Shown in pieces: positions 18,832 through 28,314 of a DNA stretch of 64,000 nt. The DNA lies in assembly GCA_965225715.1 (NCBI GenBank), contig CBDDBK010000004.1:689481-753480 (forward strand). The letters are read 5' to 3'. This DNA comes from CBDDBK01 sp965225715. GTDB taxonomy: Bacteria > Bacteroidota > Bacteroidia > Cytophagales > Flammeovirgaceae. Every line of letters starts with the position of its first letter. Positions within the stretch are counted from its first letter, which is position 1. The notes under the pieces were generated by a model, which saw only the letters and a program-made list of their open reading frames with translations, was not told the origin of the DNA and ran no database searches. The position numbers were made by a program, and so were the translations under genes.

Positions 18832-19563
18832 TTATTTTATTCGCACGATGAATTTCATCAATGAACTTGCTATTTCTACTATGATTTCTATTTCGTTTTC
18901 ATTCACGTTATCATTATGTTTTACGTAGGTATTTTGATATTTTGAAAAATAATCAATGAGCTTTAAAAACATATTGTTCAATTCTTTTGAACCATTCCTT
19001 TCCTTAATATACTTACCCAATTCCTCCCGAACTTGTCTTTCCAACGGTCTTTTATTCTCAAGTACATTTTTTAATAACTTTTCTAATGAAAGTCTTAAAT
19101 CGTCTAATAAATTTCTTTGATAGATTCTTTTTAAATATTTATCCAAGCATTCATCGTATAATTTTAGTGCATCTGGATATTCCGAAAGCCAATGTTGAGT
19201 TTCCTCAATCAGAGATTCATTAATTTCTTCTTTTGGGTTTCCTTCTTCTAACGCTCTATATCTTGAAATTAGTTTAATTCTTAAATCTTTTACTCTTGCA
19301 TTTTTTTCAAAATGCGGAAGTTCAGAAAGCTCTTTAATTATTTTAAATTGCTGTTTAGGGCTAAATACTTTTAGATTTTCCCTTAGTGCAGTTCTCTTAT
19401 TTGGTAGGTGAGCCGGAAATGGATATTCAGGAAATGGAATGTCAATGTTAAAGTCTGTTGCAAATTTAGAGCAATATTTAGCAATCTTACTTCCAGAAAG
19501 TCCTTCGTTGGTTTCTGCAAGCGTATTAGATGAGTCTTCTATAAATGTTGCTGGTATCATCAT
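18832..19563 (-). CDS. HEPN/Abi-like protein (putative)
   Basis: 243 soluble residues. Residues ~20-75 (GLSGSKIAKYCSKFATDFNI, then PNKRTALRENL) resemble the small N-terminal domain of AbiJ-type abortive-infection proteins. The C-terminal ~100 residues (DDLRLSLEKLLKNVLENKRP to YQNTYVKHND) look like the HEPN-like helical domain found with them. The canonical RNase Rx4-6H motif is not evident, so nuclease activity is doubtful. It is a single-gene unit between attC-like spacers. The family call is by resemblance and is uncertain. Confidence 0.45.
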   Translation of the reverse strand: MMIPATFIEDSSNTLAETNEGLSGSKIAKYCSKFATDFNIDIPFPEYPFPAHLPNKRTALRENLKVFSPKQQFKIIKELSELPHFEKNARVKDLRIKLISRYRALEEGNPKEEINESLIEETQHWLSEYPDALKLYDECLDKYLKRIYQRNLLDDLRLSLEKLLKNVLENKRPLERQVREELGKYIKERNGSKELNNMFLKLIDYFSKYQNTYVKHNDNVNENEIEIIVEIASSLMKFIVRIK

Positions 19564-19629
19564 TTTTTTACTTTTTAAATTATTATTATTATGAAAAAAA
19601 TTAACAACTTATGTTGTCTTTCTAATAAA

Positions 19630-19804
19630 GCCTAACGGGTTAGACTAATGAGTAGTTGCGATTTTTTAACAAGCAACTCTGTAAATATGCTAAATTTTAT
19701 AAACACTAAGAAACTGTTTAAGTTTTAATTTTGGCTATGGCTAAATTGTTGAAAAAGATAAACCGTCAGGCGACACCTAAATGCCGCCCCAACAGATCGT
19801 TAAT
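19630..19804 (-). other. attC-like spacer 4
   Basis: Minus strand: it begins ATTAACG just after the stop of the 594-residue gene and ends GTTAGGC, a perfect GTTRRRY core. A hairpin at 19769-19788 pairs GGCG..CA with TG..CGCC. The interior (19649-19710) contains the second copy of spacer repeat R1. Confidence 0.45.
19649..19710. repeat. Spacer repeat R1, copy 2
   Basis: Second copy of the segment at 18608-18671, with the same AACTCTGTAAATATGC core and only a few differences (TTAACAAGC for TTAGCAAGC, AACACT for ACCACT). Confidence 0.6.
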
Positions 19805-19806
19805 TT

Positions 19807-21591
19807 TTAGTTAGCAACCATTTTCTTCTTTCCTTTTCCATAATAAATGGTGTTACAATCATTAGATGTCGTGATAATTATCAAATTATTATCAAGTTTA
19901 CCACCCCAACTTGTTTCATAAACAACAAAAGCGTACTTATTACTTGAAATTTTATATAAAGAACCTTGTGCTTTTATCCCCCCAGTAATTGTAGATTTCC
20001 ATTCACTACGTCCTCTGGTAGTAAATGATTCTGTTCCATCACTGCTTCTCCAAAATCTGGACTCGTTGTCATATAAACAAATGGTTTTATTTGGATCGTC
20101 TAACTTATACGGAATTTTGTCTTCGCCTATATACAATTTTTTGCCATCGCTACTTAATCTCGCTTTAAATGCTGGTAGTTTAATACCTGTTTTTTTATCT
20201 TTTAGTTCTATCGTATAGGTATTACCACTGTTTTTTAGGAATGAACCGCCGTATTCACTTTGGTTAATTTCTCTGGTAAGCCACAGGGAACTGCTGAAGT
20301 AATAGACATCAAATTTGCCTTGTTCGTTAATTTTAAAATACCTGTTGCCTCTCAAGAGACCTCCTTTTTTGCTTTGCTCTTTTTCTAAAAGAGCAGATTG
20401 TTGTTTTCTAGCCGCTTTAAGATCTTCATCTTTAATACCATAATGATTGTTTACAATGTTATTGAATAATGGTCTATTTGACGCCACTCTCAGCCCAATT
20501 GTATTCCTTAGAAGACTACAGTAGTCCTCTATTAGATCCTGAAGTTTTTTTTGATCTTGTAAAAGTTCTGCCTTGGAAGGGACTTTACTTCCACATACTT
20601 TTAAAAAATTTTCTAATCCAAATTCATTACTTAAATCTCCATACCAGAACTTTAAAATTTGGTCTTTATAAGACCAAGCTACTTGACGATACAGCTTTAG
20701 AAATGGAAAATAGCCTTTCAGAGCTTCTACTCGCTCTTCGAGTTTTTCGCTTGTTTTTGGAAAAAAAAAGGTAAATCCATCACTGTTTGGCTTTTGCCAT
20801 TCTTTTATTTCTACTAAGCCCTTTTTAATAAGTTCTTCTTTAAGTTTTTCATTCTCTTCAGCAGTATTCTCCTTTGCAGTAAGATTTTCGGATACAAAAA
20901 TGCTTTTTTTGGGTATAAGAATGTTATCAAGAGAATTGAAATTTGGACTGATTTTTTCTTTTAGTAACTTTTTTTGTTCTTTAACCATATCATATTTAGT
21001 TCCTTTATATAATTCTGGATATCTTTTTTTCAGAGTGTTGTAAATAGTAACTTTATAATCATAGTCAGGATAGAATTTTGCTAACAGCGTTCCCAATTGC
21101 TTTCTTTTTTCTATTAATTTAGTATAAACAATTTCTTGTTCAGCTTTTTTCTTAATACCAGCCTCTTTTAGCCTTGTAGATTCATAGCTTTTAAAGGATT
21201 TAAAATCGTGAGTATTCGGGTCATTTCCATATTCGCCAATAAATCTATCGATATAATAGTCTTTTAAAGAATAATCACCAACGGATATGTAGTCCGCAAA
21301 ATTAATTTTGTAAGGGTTATTTTCAGCTTTAGACTTTTGTCTATTAACCATAAGTTCGCTATGATAACCAACTCTCAAAATCTTGAAACAAGTCTCGCAA
21401 TCACTTGCTGCTCTTTGTAAAGATTTAAAAATGAGTTCATCGGTAATTTCAGGTTTTGTATAAGGTGATTCGGCTTTTATTTCTTCTATTAATGGCTTCA
21501 TAAAATATTCATTGGCAATATCTTTTTTTTGCGCAAATAAATTGCCCTGTAAAGAAAGGCATAAGACTAAAAAAATAATTGTACTTTTCAT
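19807..21591 (-). CDS. Secreted protein of unknown function, paralogue 2
   Basis: 594 residues with a signal peptide (MKSTIIFLVLCLSLQGNLFA). It is paralogous to the protein at 14366-16138, with the same N-terminal block (SPYTKPEITDELIF, DCETC) and a C-terminal block ending NDCNTIYYGKGKKKMVAN; the centre differs. The two copies lie about 3.7 kb apart with three unrelated genes between them, so simple tandem duplication does not explain the order. Function is unknown. Confidence 0.75.
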   Translation of the reverse strand: MKSTIIFLVLCLSLQGNLFAQKKDIANEYFMKPLIEEIKAESPYTKPEITDELIFKSLQRAASDCETCFKILRVGYHSELMVNRQKSKAENNPYKINFADYISVGDYSLKDYYIDRFIGEYGNDPNTHDFKSFKSYESTRLKEAGIKKKAEQEIVYTKLIEKRKQLGTLLAKFYPDYDYKVTIYNTLKKRYPELYKGTKYDMVKEQKKLLKEKISPNFNSLDNILIPKKSIFVSENLTAKENTAEENEKLKEELIKKGLVEIKEWQKPNSDGFTFFFPKTSEKLEERVEALKGYFPFLKLYRQVAWSYKDQILKFWYGDLSNEFGLENFLKVCGSKVPSKAELLQDQKKLQDLIEDYCSLLRNTIGLRVASNRPLFNNIVNNHYGIKDEDLKAARKQQSALLEKEQSKKGGLLRGNRYFKINEQGKFDVYYFSSSLWLTREINQSEYGGSFLKNSGNTYTIELKDKKTGIKLPAFKARLSSDGKKLYIGEDKIPYKLDDPNKTICLYDNESRFWRSSDGTESFTTRGRSEWKSTITGGIKAQGSLYKISSNKYAFVVYETSWGGKLDNNLIIITTSNDCNTIYYGKGKKKMVAN

Positions 21592-22067
21592 ATTCGGGAG
21601 TGCTAATATTTAAGTGATGTATTATAGGAACAATAATAAAATAAAGAGGTAAACGTGTACTATTTTCTAAAAAAACCTTTGGGAATCATAATTATATTTA
21701 TAAAAAAATAAGAACAAAGTTCAAATTTTAAAAGATAGCAAGCTAACCTTTTTTGTAAAAAAAAAAAAAATGAAAAGAGGAAATATTTTTAATTTTTGCT
21801 CTATTTAGTCTTTTTTAGCCATGCTATTTTATTTCGGGAAACAGACGTTTTTAAAATCAATGAATTAAAAACCTTCCAAAATCTTTTTTTCAATTGACAT
21901 GACTATAGAATGAAAATAAAAAACTAAACATGCTCTAAGGAACTTAATGGTTTACGAAAACTTTATTTGGTTTTTGCCTCAGTTCTTTGTTGTGGCTTTG
22001 TTTTTCTTGTGTAAATATTTTCCATTAGCGATTCTATTCACATGTTTTAAAGGACCTTTTTTAATAT
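21592..22067. other. Intergenic region with an 89-bp repeat and a junction motif
   Basis: No gene. It carries the 89-bp repeat at 21816-21905 and the GAGGCAAAAACCAAAT-type junction motif near 21962-21985 (minus strand), which matches the motif in front of dinD. Confidence 0.5.
21816..21905 (+). repeat. 89-bp mobile repeat
   Basis: It starts TAGCCATGCTATTTTATTTC and ends AATTGACATGACTA, followed by TA. Same orientation as the copies at 16338, 29655, 38202 and 57344. Confidence 0.7.
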
Positions 22068-22253
22068 CTATAGACCAAAACTTATCATTAGGTTGAACAT
22101 ATATTTAAATAAATCATAGATATCATTGGGTTTAATTTTTGCTTTGGTAACTTCTAATTCTTTAAAAAATAGACCAAGAACACCTTCAAATAATTCTATC
22201 TGTGACCAATTAAATTTATTTGACAAGTAAGTTCCTGTTTGAGATTTAACCAA
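22068..22253 (-). CDS. Short hypothetical protein, probably a fragment
   Basis: A 61-residue frame (LSNKFNWSQIELFEGVLGLF in the middle) with no recognised family. It is followed on the minus strand by the same junction motif seen in front of dinD, so it may be the 3' end of a further, truncated cassette gene. Confidence 0.25.
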   Translation of the reverse strand: MVKSQTGTYLSNKFNWSQIELFEGVLGLFFKELEVTKAKIKPNDIYDLFKYMFNLMISFGL

Positions 22254-22469
22254 GAAGGAAATAAAATCTCTATTAATTTTAAGGGTTTTTTTATAAAAAA
22301 AATGTGCGTGTAAAATAGTGTATATTTGTGTTTATTTAATCGCAACATTCATATAAATCTACACTCACAAGATGCAAATAATAACATTTTATGGGCAAAT
22401 ACAAAATCATTAGGTTTAGATTTAAGAGGTAATAGAGGCAAGAATCCGGACTTTGTCTTCGTGTTACTT

Positions 22470-22542
22470 AGAGCGTGTTTTTTTTATTTTGATTTTGAAA
22501 AGAGCGTCATATTTCATAAAATAGCACTTTTATTTTCACTCT
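22470..22542. mobile_element. IS5-derived MITE fragment
   Basis: It starts AGAGCGTGTTTTTTTT and continues GATTTTGAAAAGAGCGTCAT, matching the element at 34735-34838 over ~70 bp; the right end is degenerate (TTCACTCT). It ends a short coding remnant on its left, and the ISAs1 remnant follows on its right. Confidence 0.5.
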
Positions 22543-22544
22543 AA

Positions 22545-22841
22545 ATGGTTAAGGTCAAGCGTTGGCATTTTGATTTGTCGGGTGCTGACCAGTCTTGCGA
22601 GGTGTCTTACTACATTTCTAATGGAGACTTTGATAAAAATGAGGACTATTTGTCGGCTATTCTGGAGCATTGGTCAGTAGAAACCAATAACCATATTCGC
22701 GATGTTAGCTTAAAAGAGGATCAATTAAGAACTAAAGAAAAATCCGTGACTAGGGTTTTATATGTATTCAAAACCTTGGTAATTAAACTTTTAAAGAAAA
22801 CCAACACGAATAATATGCTTGTTCAGATTCAGTTATTTTAA
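22545..22841 (+). pseudogene. ISAs1-family transposase, C-terminal remnant
   Basis: 98 residues: SYYISNGDFDKNEDYLSAIL then EHWSVETNNHIRDVSLKEDQ match the C-terminal end of ISAs1 (H-repeat) transposases (HWxIEN..HWxLDVxFxED). The N-terminal two thirds with the first catalytic residues are absent. It is a dead insertion-sequence fragment beside a MITE fragment. Confidence 0.65.
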
Positions 22842-22948
22842 GATAACTTTTCTAAACTTTTACAGTGGCTTAGGAGCATAAATTTTTTATAATAAAGCCC
22901 TTTATCAAGTGACTATGCTTTTCATTAAATTATTAATTTTATTTATTT

Positions 22949-23710
22949 ATGTCCACTCAAACAGCCCTTATCACTGGAGCGACTTCTGGTATTGGAGAAG
23001 CAACAGCCCAACTTTTTGCTCAAAATAATATTAACCTTATTCTTTGTGGTAGACGTGAAGAACGGTTAGAAAAATTAGCTTTTCATTTGGGTAAATGGGT
23101 TAATGTAAAGATACTATGTTTTGATTTATTAGACAAAAAAACTATTTTCAAATCTATAGAAACTTTAAAATCTGAAATAAAAACCATAGACATATTGGTT
23201 AATAATGCAGGAAATGCACATGGTTTAGATAACTTTTATGAAGCCGATTTAGAAGATTGGGATAATATGATGGATATTAATGTGAAAGGACTTTTATATG
23301 TTACTAAAGCAGTTTTACCTTTTATGCTTAATGCCATTAATCCACATATTATTAATTTAGGTTCTATTGCTGGTCATGAAGTTTATGCTAAAGGTAATGT
23401 CTATTGTGCTTCTAAATTTGCTGTAAAAGCTATTAATGATAGTATGCGTATTGATTTAAACCAATATAATATTAAAGTTAGCAGTGTAAGTCCTGGTTTG
23501 GTAGAAACCGAATTTTCTCTTGTTCGTTTTAAAGGTGATGAAGAACAGGCTAAAAATGTTTATAAAGATATGAAACCTCTAAAAAGTATTGATGTAGCAC
23601 GTGTTATTCTTTTTATGGTTCAAAGTCCTGCCCATGTTAATCTTGCTGATGTTATCCTATTACCCAAACAACAAAGTAGTTCAACACTTGTGAATCGATC
23701 TGGGAATTAG
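22949..23710 (+). CDS. SDR-family NADP-dependent oxidoreductase (YdfG-like)
   Basis: 253 residues of the classical short-chain dehydrogenase type. The cofactor motif TGATSGIGEATAQLF is at residues 8-22, NNAG at ~85, the catalytic Ser in LGSIAGHEVY and the active-site YCASK with Tyr/Lys near 152-156. It resembles YdfG, which oxidises L-allo-threonine/3-hydroxy acids, but substrate cannot be read from sequence. The gene stands alone between transposase remnants. Confidence 0.88.
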   Translation: MSTQTALITGATSGIGEATAQLFAQNNINLILCGRREERLEKLAFHLGKWVNVKILCFDLLDKKTIFKSIETLKSEIKTIDILVNNAGNAHGLDNFYEADLEDWDNMMDINVKGLLYVTKAVLPFMLNAINPHIINLGSIAGHEVYAKGNVYCASKFAVKAINDSMRIDLNQYNIKVSSVSPGLVETEFSLVRFKGDEEQAKNVYKDMKPLKSIDVARVILFMVQSPAHVNLADVILLPKQQSSSTLVNRSGN

Positions 23711-23938
23711 ATTGGTTTTGAGAATCTTATAATAAAACTTATATTGAAAAATGACTTTTGAAGGTTAAAATTTATTGATGTTGATCGAGTTGATTTGTAA
23801 GGTAATGTTAGCAACAATTTTGGATTTCATCGATGTATTCGGACCAATGCAACCAAAGCATGTACAGATTTCATTTTTCCGGACATGGAGGTACCATTTC
23901 ATGGACCCCTATGGAATGACAGCAACTATTGAAGGCTT

Positions 23939-24123
23939 AGAGCGTGTATAGTTTTTATTTTTATGGTATAAAAAATAGATAGTAAATTACTGAATCGTAT
24001 TTTTTGGTTTTTTCTTTATAGAGTAAAATATAATAAGATAATTAAAATTTTACTGTATAAAGAAAACTGATTTTTATCTATTACTATTTGATTATCAATA
24101 AATTAAAAAAATAGACACGTTCT
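23939..24123. mobile_element. IS5-derived MITE, 185 bp
   Basis: Termini AGAGCGTGTATAG and (reverse) AGAACGTGTCTAT. The right ~50 bp (TATTACTATTTGATTATCAA) is the same as in the MITE at 34891-35095. The flanks read GGCTTA and TAAGCC. No coding capacity. It shares its termini with the degraded IS5 element at 63208-63682, which suggests mobilisation by that transposase. Confidence 0.7.
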
Positions 24124-24158
24124 AAGCCAATGCTTATTATAAAAAGTGTTTTAAAATA

Positions 24159-24425
24159 GAGACGCTTTTTAGGGATAGCAAAACAAAAGGTTTTCAATTG
24201 CACAAAACGCAGATTACAGCATTAGACCATTTAAGTCATCTTTTAATTTTGGTTTCCTTAGCTTATGTTTACCTTTTATTAGTGGGTATAGAGGCAAGTC
24301 AGTCGAAGCTATTTCTTAAGCACTTATTAGGTTGTAAAGCCAATAAATATTCCTTGGTCCAAATTGGTTTTATCATTTTTGAATATTTATCATCTCATAA
24401 TGACTCTATTAACGATACAAGTTAG
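24159..24425 (+). pseudogene. IS4-family transposase, C-terminal remnant
   Basis: The open stretch reads ETLFRDSKTKGFQLHKTQIT followed by LDHLSHLLILVSLAYVYLLL, matching the C-terminal region of IS4 transposases (ETLFxxLKxxGFxxExTHxT). The rest is missing. It lies immediately beyond the 185-bp MITE. Confidence 0.6.
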
Positions 24426-24656
24426 TTTTTGAATACCAATAAAAATAATGCCAAAACTGAAAATTATCTATAATTTATTAGTGTCGAGTACTATATTAAA
24501 TATTTAAGATTTAATAATTCAAATATTTTTTTTTTATATTTGATAATCTTTTAAAAATTGTATATTAGCATATTGACTTTTAAAACTATAATTTTCTTAA
24601 TTTGTAATTCTATAACTTTTTACATATTATACTGAGCCTATTAAATTTAAATAATT

Positions 24657-27029
24657 ATGAAAAAGTATATTTACTTATTTTTTCTTCTAATAACTACCCA
24701 ATTTTTATCTTTTGCCCAGGGTGTATTCGTTTCTGGGAAAATAACTCAAAAAAATGGACAAGAGTTGATTGGAGCTACTGTTCTTGAAAAAGGTACAAAC
24801 AATGGTGCCATTTCAGATTTTAATGGAAATTATGAATTTACCGTTTCTTCTAATAAGGCTATTATTGTGGTATCTTATATTGGATATATTTCTCAAGAAA
24901 TCGCCATAGATGAAAAAGAAATAATCAATATTGTATTAGAGGAAGATGCTGTTAGTTTGAATGCTGTTGAAGTATCTGGTTTCATTGGTGTTGTTGGTAA
25001 GTCTCGTAAGAGAGTAAAATCGATTCAAAAAGTACCGGAATCTGTTTCTGCATTGAACGCAGAAGGTATTAAAAAGACAGGTGTCACTGATATTATTTCT
25101 TTTTCTAATCTTGTTCCTAATTTGAAATTTAATACTTCTCAGGCAGTAGGCATTAATTTTATTACCGTTAGAGGAATTCCGCAAATTAGAGGTGGCGATG
25201 CACCTGTAGCTTTTGTTATTGATGGAGTAACCGTAGCTGACCCAAGTTTATTAAGTCAAGAATTATATGATTTGGCATTGATAGAAGTTGTAAAAGGTCC
25301 TCAAGGCGCAATATATGGTAAGAATGCAATTGGAGGTGCTATTAATATTTATACCCAAGACCCCACTAATAATTTTTCGAATAAAATCAAAATAGGTTAT
25401 GGTAATGGAAATAGTTTATTGGGACAATTTATATCCTCTGGAGCAATAGTAAAAGATAAGTTATATTATAGACTATCAACTCAATATAAACAAATTGATG
25501 GCTTACTAATAAACCAAACACTCAATAGAAAGGTAGATTTTAGAGAGGATTTTAATATTAGAGCACAGATTAAAGCAGAGTTTTCTAGTCGTTTTAAACT
25601 TAGTGCTATTTACCAACATTTCAATTTCAAAGGAGGTGCTACTTATTATTCCGTTAACCCTACGGGAAATATATTTGATCCAAATACTCCGGGTGGTATT
25701 CTGGATCCAAACCCAAAAGATGGAAACAATATAATCGTTTCTGATAGATTTGGGGAATCAACTATGGAAAATAATAATGGAACTATTAAGTTGGATTATA
25801 GTACAAAGGCTGTAGAATTCCAAAGCATTACTTCATATTATGAAGTCTATAGGACAACTGATGGCGACCTTGATTTTTTGGAATTTAATAATTTTACCCA
25901 GTATGAAAAAACATCGACAACCACATTTAATCAAGAATTTAGGGTTCAAAATAGCAAAACAACAAGTAAATTCGATTGGAATGTAGGTGGTTTTTACCAA
26001 AACGTAAAAGAACCATTTTATCAAGATGGCTTAGTCAGAGATTTTGAAACTTTTGAACAGTTTAATTTTGTGGCAGCCGATATCGTTAATATAACACAAA
26101 CCATTGCATTATTTGGTTTTGTAGATTATAAACTAATAGATAAATTAACACTTTCGGCTGGATTTAGATTTGATATTGATAAGTTTGAACAGGAGGATTT
26201 ACGAAGCAATACGACATCAAATCGAAATAATAACGAGTTTCAACCTAAAGTCTCTATAGCTTATCAAGCTAATGAAGATATCTTGATTTTTGCAAATTAT
26301 GGAAGAGGTTATAGAACAGGTGGATTTAACCCTGCTGTTACCGATCTTTTTAATAGAGATTTTGAAGATGAAACTACCGATAATTATGAATTAGGATTCA
26401 AAGGCTCTTTTTGGAAAAATCGCTTTATTTTTAATGTTTCAGGATTTTATACCAAATTCAATAATCAACAACAGTTTATTCTTGATTTAGTAGATTTCTT
26501 CGCAGGCATTTACAACTATGAGGAAAGTGAAATTATTGGTTTTGAAGTAGACTCTCGATTAAGAATCAGTAAATTTTTAGATATAATTGCTAACTATGGT
26601 TTCACCGATGCTACAATTATAACAGGCGGATTAACAGGTGGATCAAATAGAAATACAACGGATAATAACCAATACAACGGTAATAAAACGCCTTTGGTCC
26701 CTGTTGATAATTTTGGGATAGGATTAGAATCGAATTTTCCTGTTACCAATGATTTAAAATTTAATGGCTTTATTAATTTAAATAGAACAGGAACAATATA
26801 TTGGCATGAAAGCAATCTTGTTTCACAGGTTTCCGATCCATATTATTTGTTAGATGCGCGGATCAGTTTAGAATACAAAAAATGGGAACTAGCATTATTT
26901 GGACGGAACTTATTTGATACCCAATATTATCAAGAGTTCTATCCAGGAGAATTTGTTGGTAGCCCTGAAGATATTGGCTGGAGAGGACAACCGCTTACAT
27001 TCGGAGCGAACATATCTGTAAAACTTTAA
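24657..27029 (+). CDS. TonB-dependent outer-membrane receptor
   Basis: 790 residues. A signal peptide (1-20, ending LSFAQG) is followed by a CarboxypepD_reg-like domain (about 23-105). The plug (about 120-235) includes VPESVSALNAEGIKKTGVTD and GPQGAIYGKNAIGGAIN. A 22-strand-type barrel runs to the end (TFGANISVKL), with YGRGYRTGGFNPAV and LFGRNLFDTQYY near the C-terminus as in siderophore/vitamin-type receptors. It imports a substrate across the outer membrane using TonB energy. The next two genes on the same strand suggest a nitrogen-heterocycle or similar compound, but this is inference. There is no SusD partner. Confidence 0.92.
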   Translation: MKKYIYLFFLLITTQFLSFAQGVFVSGKITQKNGQELIGATVLEKGTNNGAISDFNGNYEFTVSSNKAIIVVSYIGYISQEIAIDEKEIINIVLEEDAVSLNAVEVSGFIGVVGKSRKRVKSIQKVPESVSALNAEGIKKTGVTDIISFSNLVPNLKFNTSQAVGINFITVRGIPQIRGGDAPVAFVIDGVTVADPSLLSQELYDLALIEVVKGPQGAIYGKNAIGGAINIYTQDPTNNFSNKIKIGYGNGNSLLGQFISSGAIVKDKLYYRLSTQYKQIDGLLINQTLNRKVDFREDFNIRAQIKAEFSSRFKLSAIYQHFNFKGGATYYSVNPTGNIFDPNTPGGILDPNPKDGNNIIVSDRFGESTMENNNGTIKLDYSTKAVEFQSITSYYEVYRTTDGDLDFLEFNNFTQYEKTSTTTFNQEFRVQNSKTTSKFDWNVGGFYQNVKEPFYQDGLVRDFETFEQFNFVAADIVNITQTIALFGFVDYKLIDKLTLSAGFRFDIDKFEQEDLRSNTTSNRNNNEFQPKVSIAYQANEDILIFANYGRGYRTGGFNPAVTDLFNRDFEDETTDNYELGFKGSFWKNRFIFNVSGFYTKFNNQQQFILDLVDFFAGIYNYEESEIIGFEVDSRLRISKFLDIIANYGFTDATIITGGLTGGSNRNTTDNNQYNGNKTPLVPVDNFGIGLESNFPVTNDLKFNGFINLNRTGTIYWHESNLVSQVSDPYYLLDARISLEYKKWELALFGRNLFDTQYYQEFYPGEFVGSPEDIGWRGQPLTFGANISVKL

Positions 27030-27092
27030 TTTTAAGATATATATTTTTGATTTTTTTATTAATTTGATTTTTTTGTTAAACAGTATTCAACA

Positions 27093-28139
27093 ATGGAAAA
27101 AAACTTACAGTCGAAAACAGATCAATTTTCAAAGCTTTTGATAGAAACTATGTTTAGGGTTCAAGCAGGCGAATGTGTTGCCATTACAGCAGATTCAGGA
27201 TCTAATAAACAGATCGTAAAAGCAATTGAAAGAGCTGCTCAAAATGCAGGAGGAAAATCATTAGTGTTGTGGGTCCCAACAGCTGAATATGACGGTCAAG
27301 CAGGGATGAAAGTATGGCCAGCACCTGCATTGACAGCAGCACTATGTGAAGTAGACATTTGGATAGACGCCCAATCTGTTGTAATGTTATATTCGGATAT
27401 CTGGGAAACGGCAATGGCCAAAAATAAAAAATTACGCTATCTGGTCATTGGCAAAACCGAAACAGAATCTCTGATGAGAACATTTTCGAGTTTTGATATC
27501 CAGACTTTGAAGTCTTTACTTCTTAAAATACAGCAAATGGTAATGGCTTCAAAGCAAGTACGCATTAGTAGTAATAATGGAACAGATGTCTCTTATGAGA
27601 TAGAGTTAAAATATGCTTTTGATTTTGATGATGGAGACTACTCAAAACCAAAATTTGGAACAGCGCCTGGTTATGTAAATATAGTGCCTAAAAAAGCCAG
27701 TATGAATGGAAGAATTGTCTTTGACGAATTGATGATCGTCAATATTGAAGATGGAGACTATGTGGAATTTCTGATGGAAAAGGGAAATATTGTTGAGATA
27801 AAAGGAAATAAAAAAGCAGATAAATTTAAAAAATATTTATCCTCTTTCAATGACCCCAATATGTATAAAATTTCTCATAATATGCTTGGTTTAAACCCTG
27901 GCGTTCAGAAATTAAGTGGGGATATTGTTGAAGATGAACGTATATGGGGGGGAGTAGATTTTGGATTTGGATATACCAGCCCAATGGATATGCCACCAGA
28001 TGGACAGGAAGCAAAATCACATTTTGATGGTGTTGTTGTAGAGGTAACTATCTTTTTAGACAATGTAGAAATTATTAGAAATGGCGAGATTTGTCATCCT
28101 GATTTAATGCCATTAGCAGCAAAATTAATAAAAAATTAA
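27093..28139 (+). CDS. M29 aminopeptidase/2,5-dihydroxypyridine dioxygenase (NicX)-like metalloenzyme
   Basis: 348 residues with the fold signatures of the M29 aminopeptidase T family: an N-terminal domain with VQAGECVAITAD, then a C-terminal metal site with HNMLGLNPGVQK and SHFDGVVVEV. NicX dioxygenases of nicotinate breakdown belong to this superfamily and use His and a HxD pair as iron ligands, which is compatible here. The gene begins 63 bp after the TonB receptor and precedes an NCS1 permease, favouring a small-molecule catabolic role over peptide cleavage. Which of the two activities it has cannot be settled from sequence. Confidence 0.65.
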   Translation: MEKNLQSKTDQFSKLLIETMFRVQAGECVAITADSGSNKQIVKAIERAAQNAGGKSLVLWVPTAEYDGQAGMKVWPAPALTAALCEVDIWIDAQSVVMLYSDIWETAMAKNKKLRYLVIGKTETESLMRTFSSFDIQTLKSLLLKIQQMVMASKQVRISSNNGTDVSYEIELKYAFDFDDGDYSKPKFGTAPGYVNIVPKKASMNGRIVFDELMIVNIEDGDYVEFLMEKGNIVEIKGNKKADKFKKYLSSFNDPNMYKISHNMLGLNPGVQKLSGDIVEDERIWGGVDFGFGYTSPMDMPPDGQEAKSHFDGVVVEVTIFLDNVEIIRNGEICHPDLMPLAAKLIKN

Positions 28140-28314
28140 TACCTCAAAACTAAGCTGTTTAATAGACTCTATAATTTACTTTTTTTGCATAAGGTTAAAA
28201 GTATACAAAATATAAATTAGGCTCTATGTTGTAAAATTTTATATATTTTTAAATATTTGATTTTTAATAATTAATGTTTTCGTATTTTTTATCCCATGCA
28301 AAAAAATGAGTACA

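Noticed and set aside
22326..22544. 72-residue plus-strand frame
   Set aside because: Its second half is a MITE fragment and the first half has no start context or family. At best it is the remnant of an interrupted gene.
23711..23938. Possible gene fragment after the SDR gene
   Set aside because: Short open stretches on the plus strand (for example PFHGPLWND) have no start, no family and are interrupted; not enough to call.
28140..28314. Riboswitch upstream of the NCS1 permease
   Set aside because: None of the conserved TPP or purine riboswitch strings is present; only the inverted repeat at 28315-28387 can be supported.
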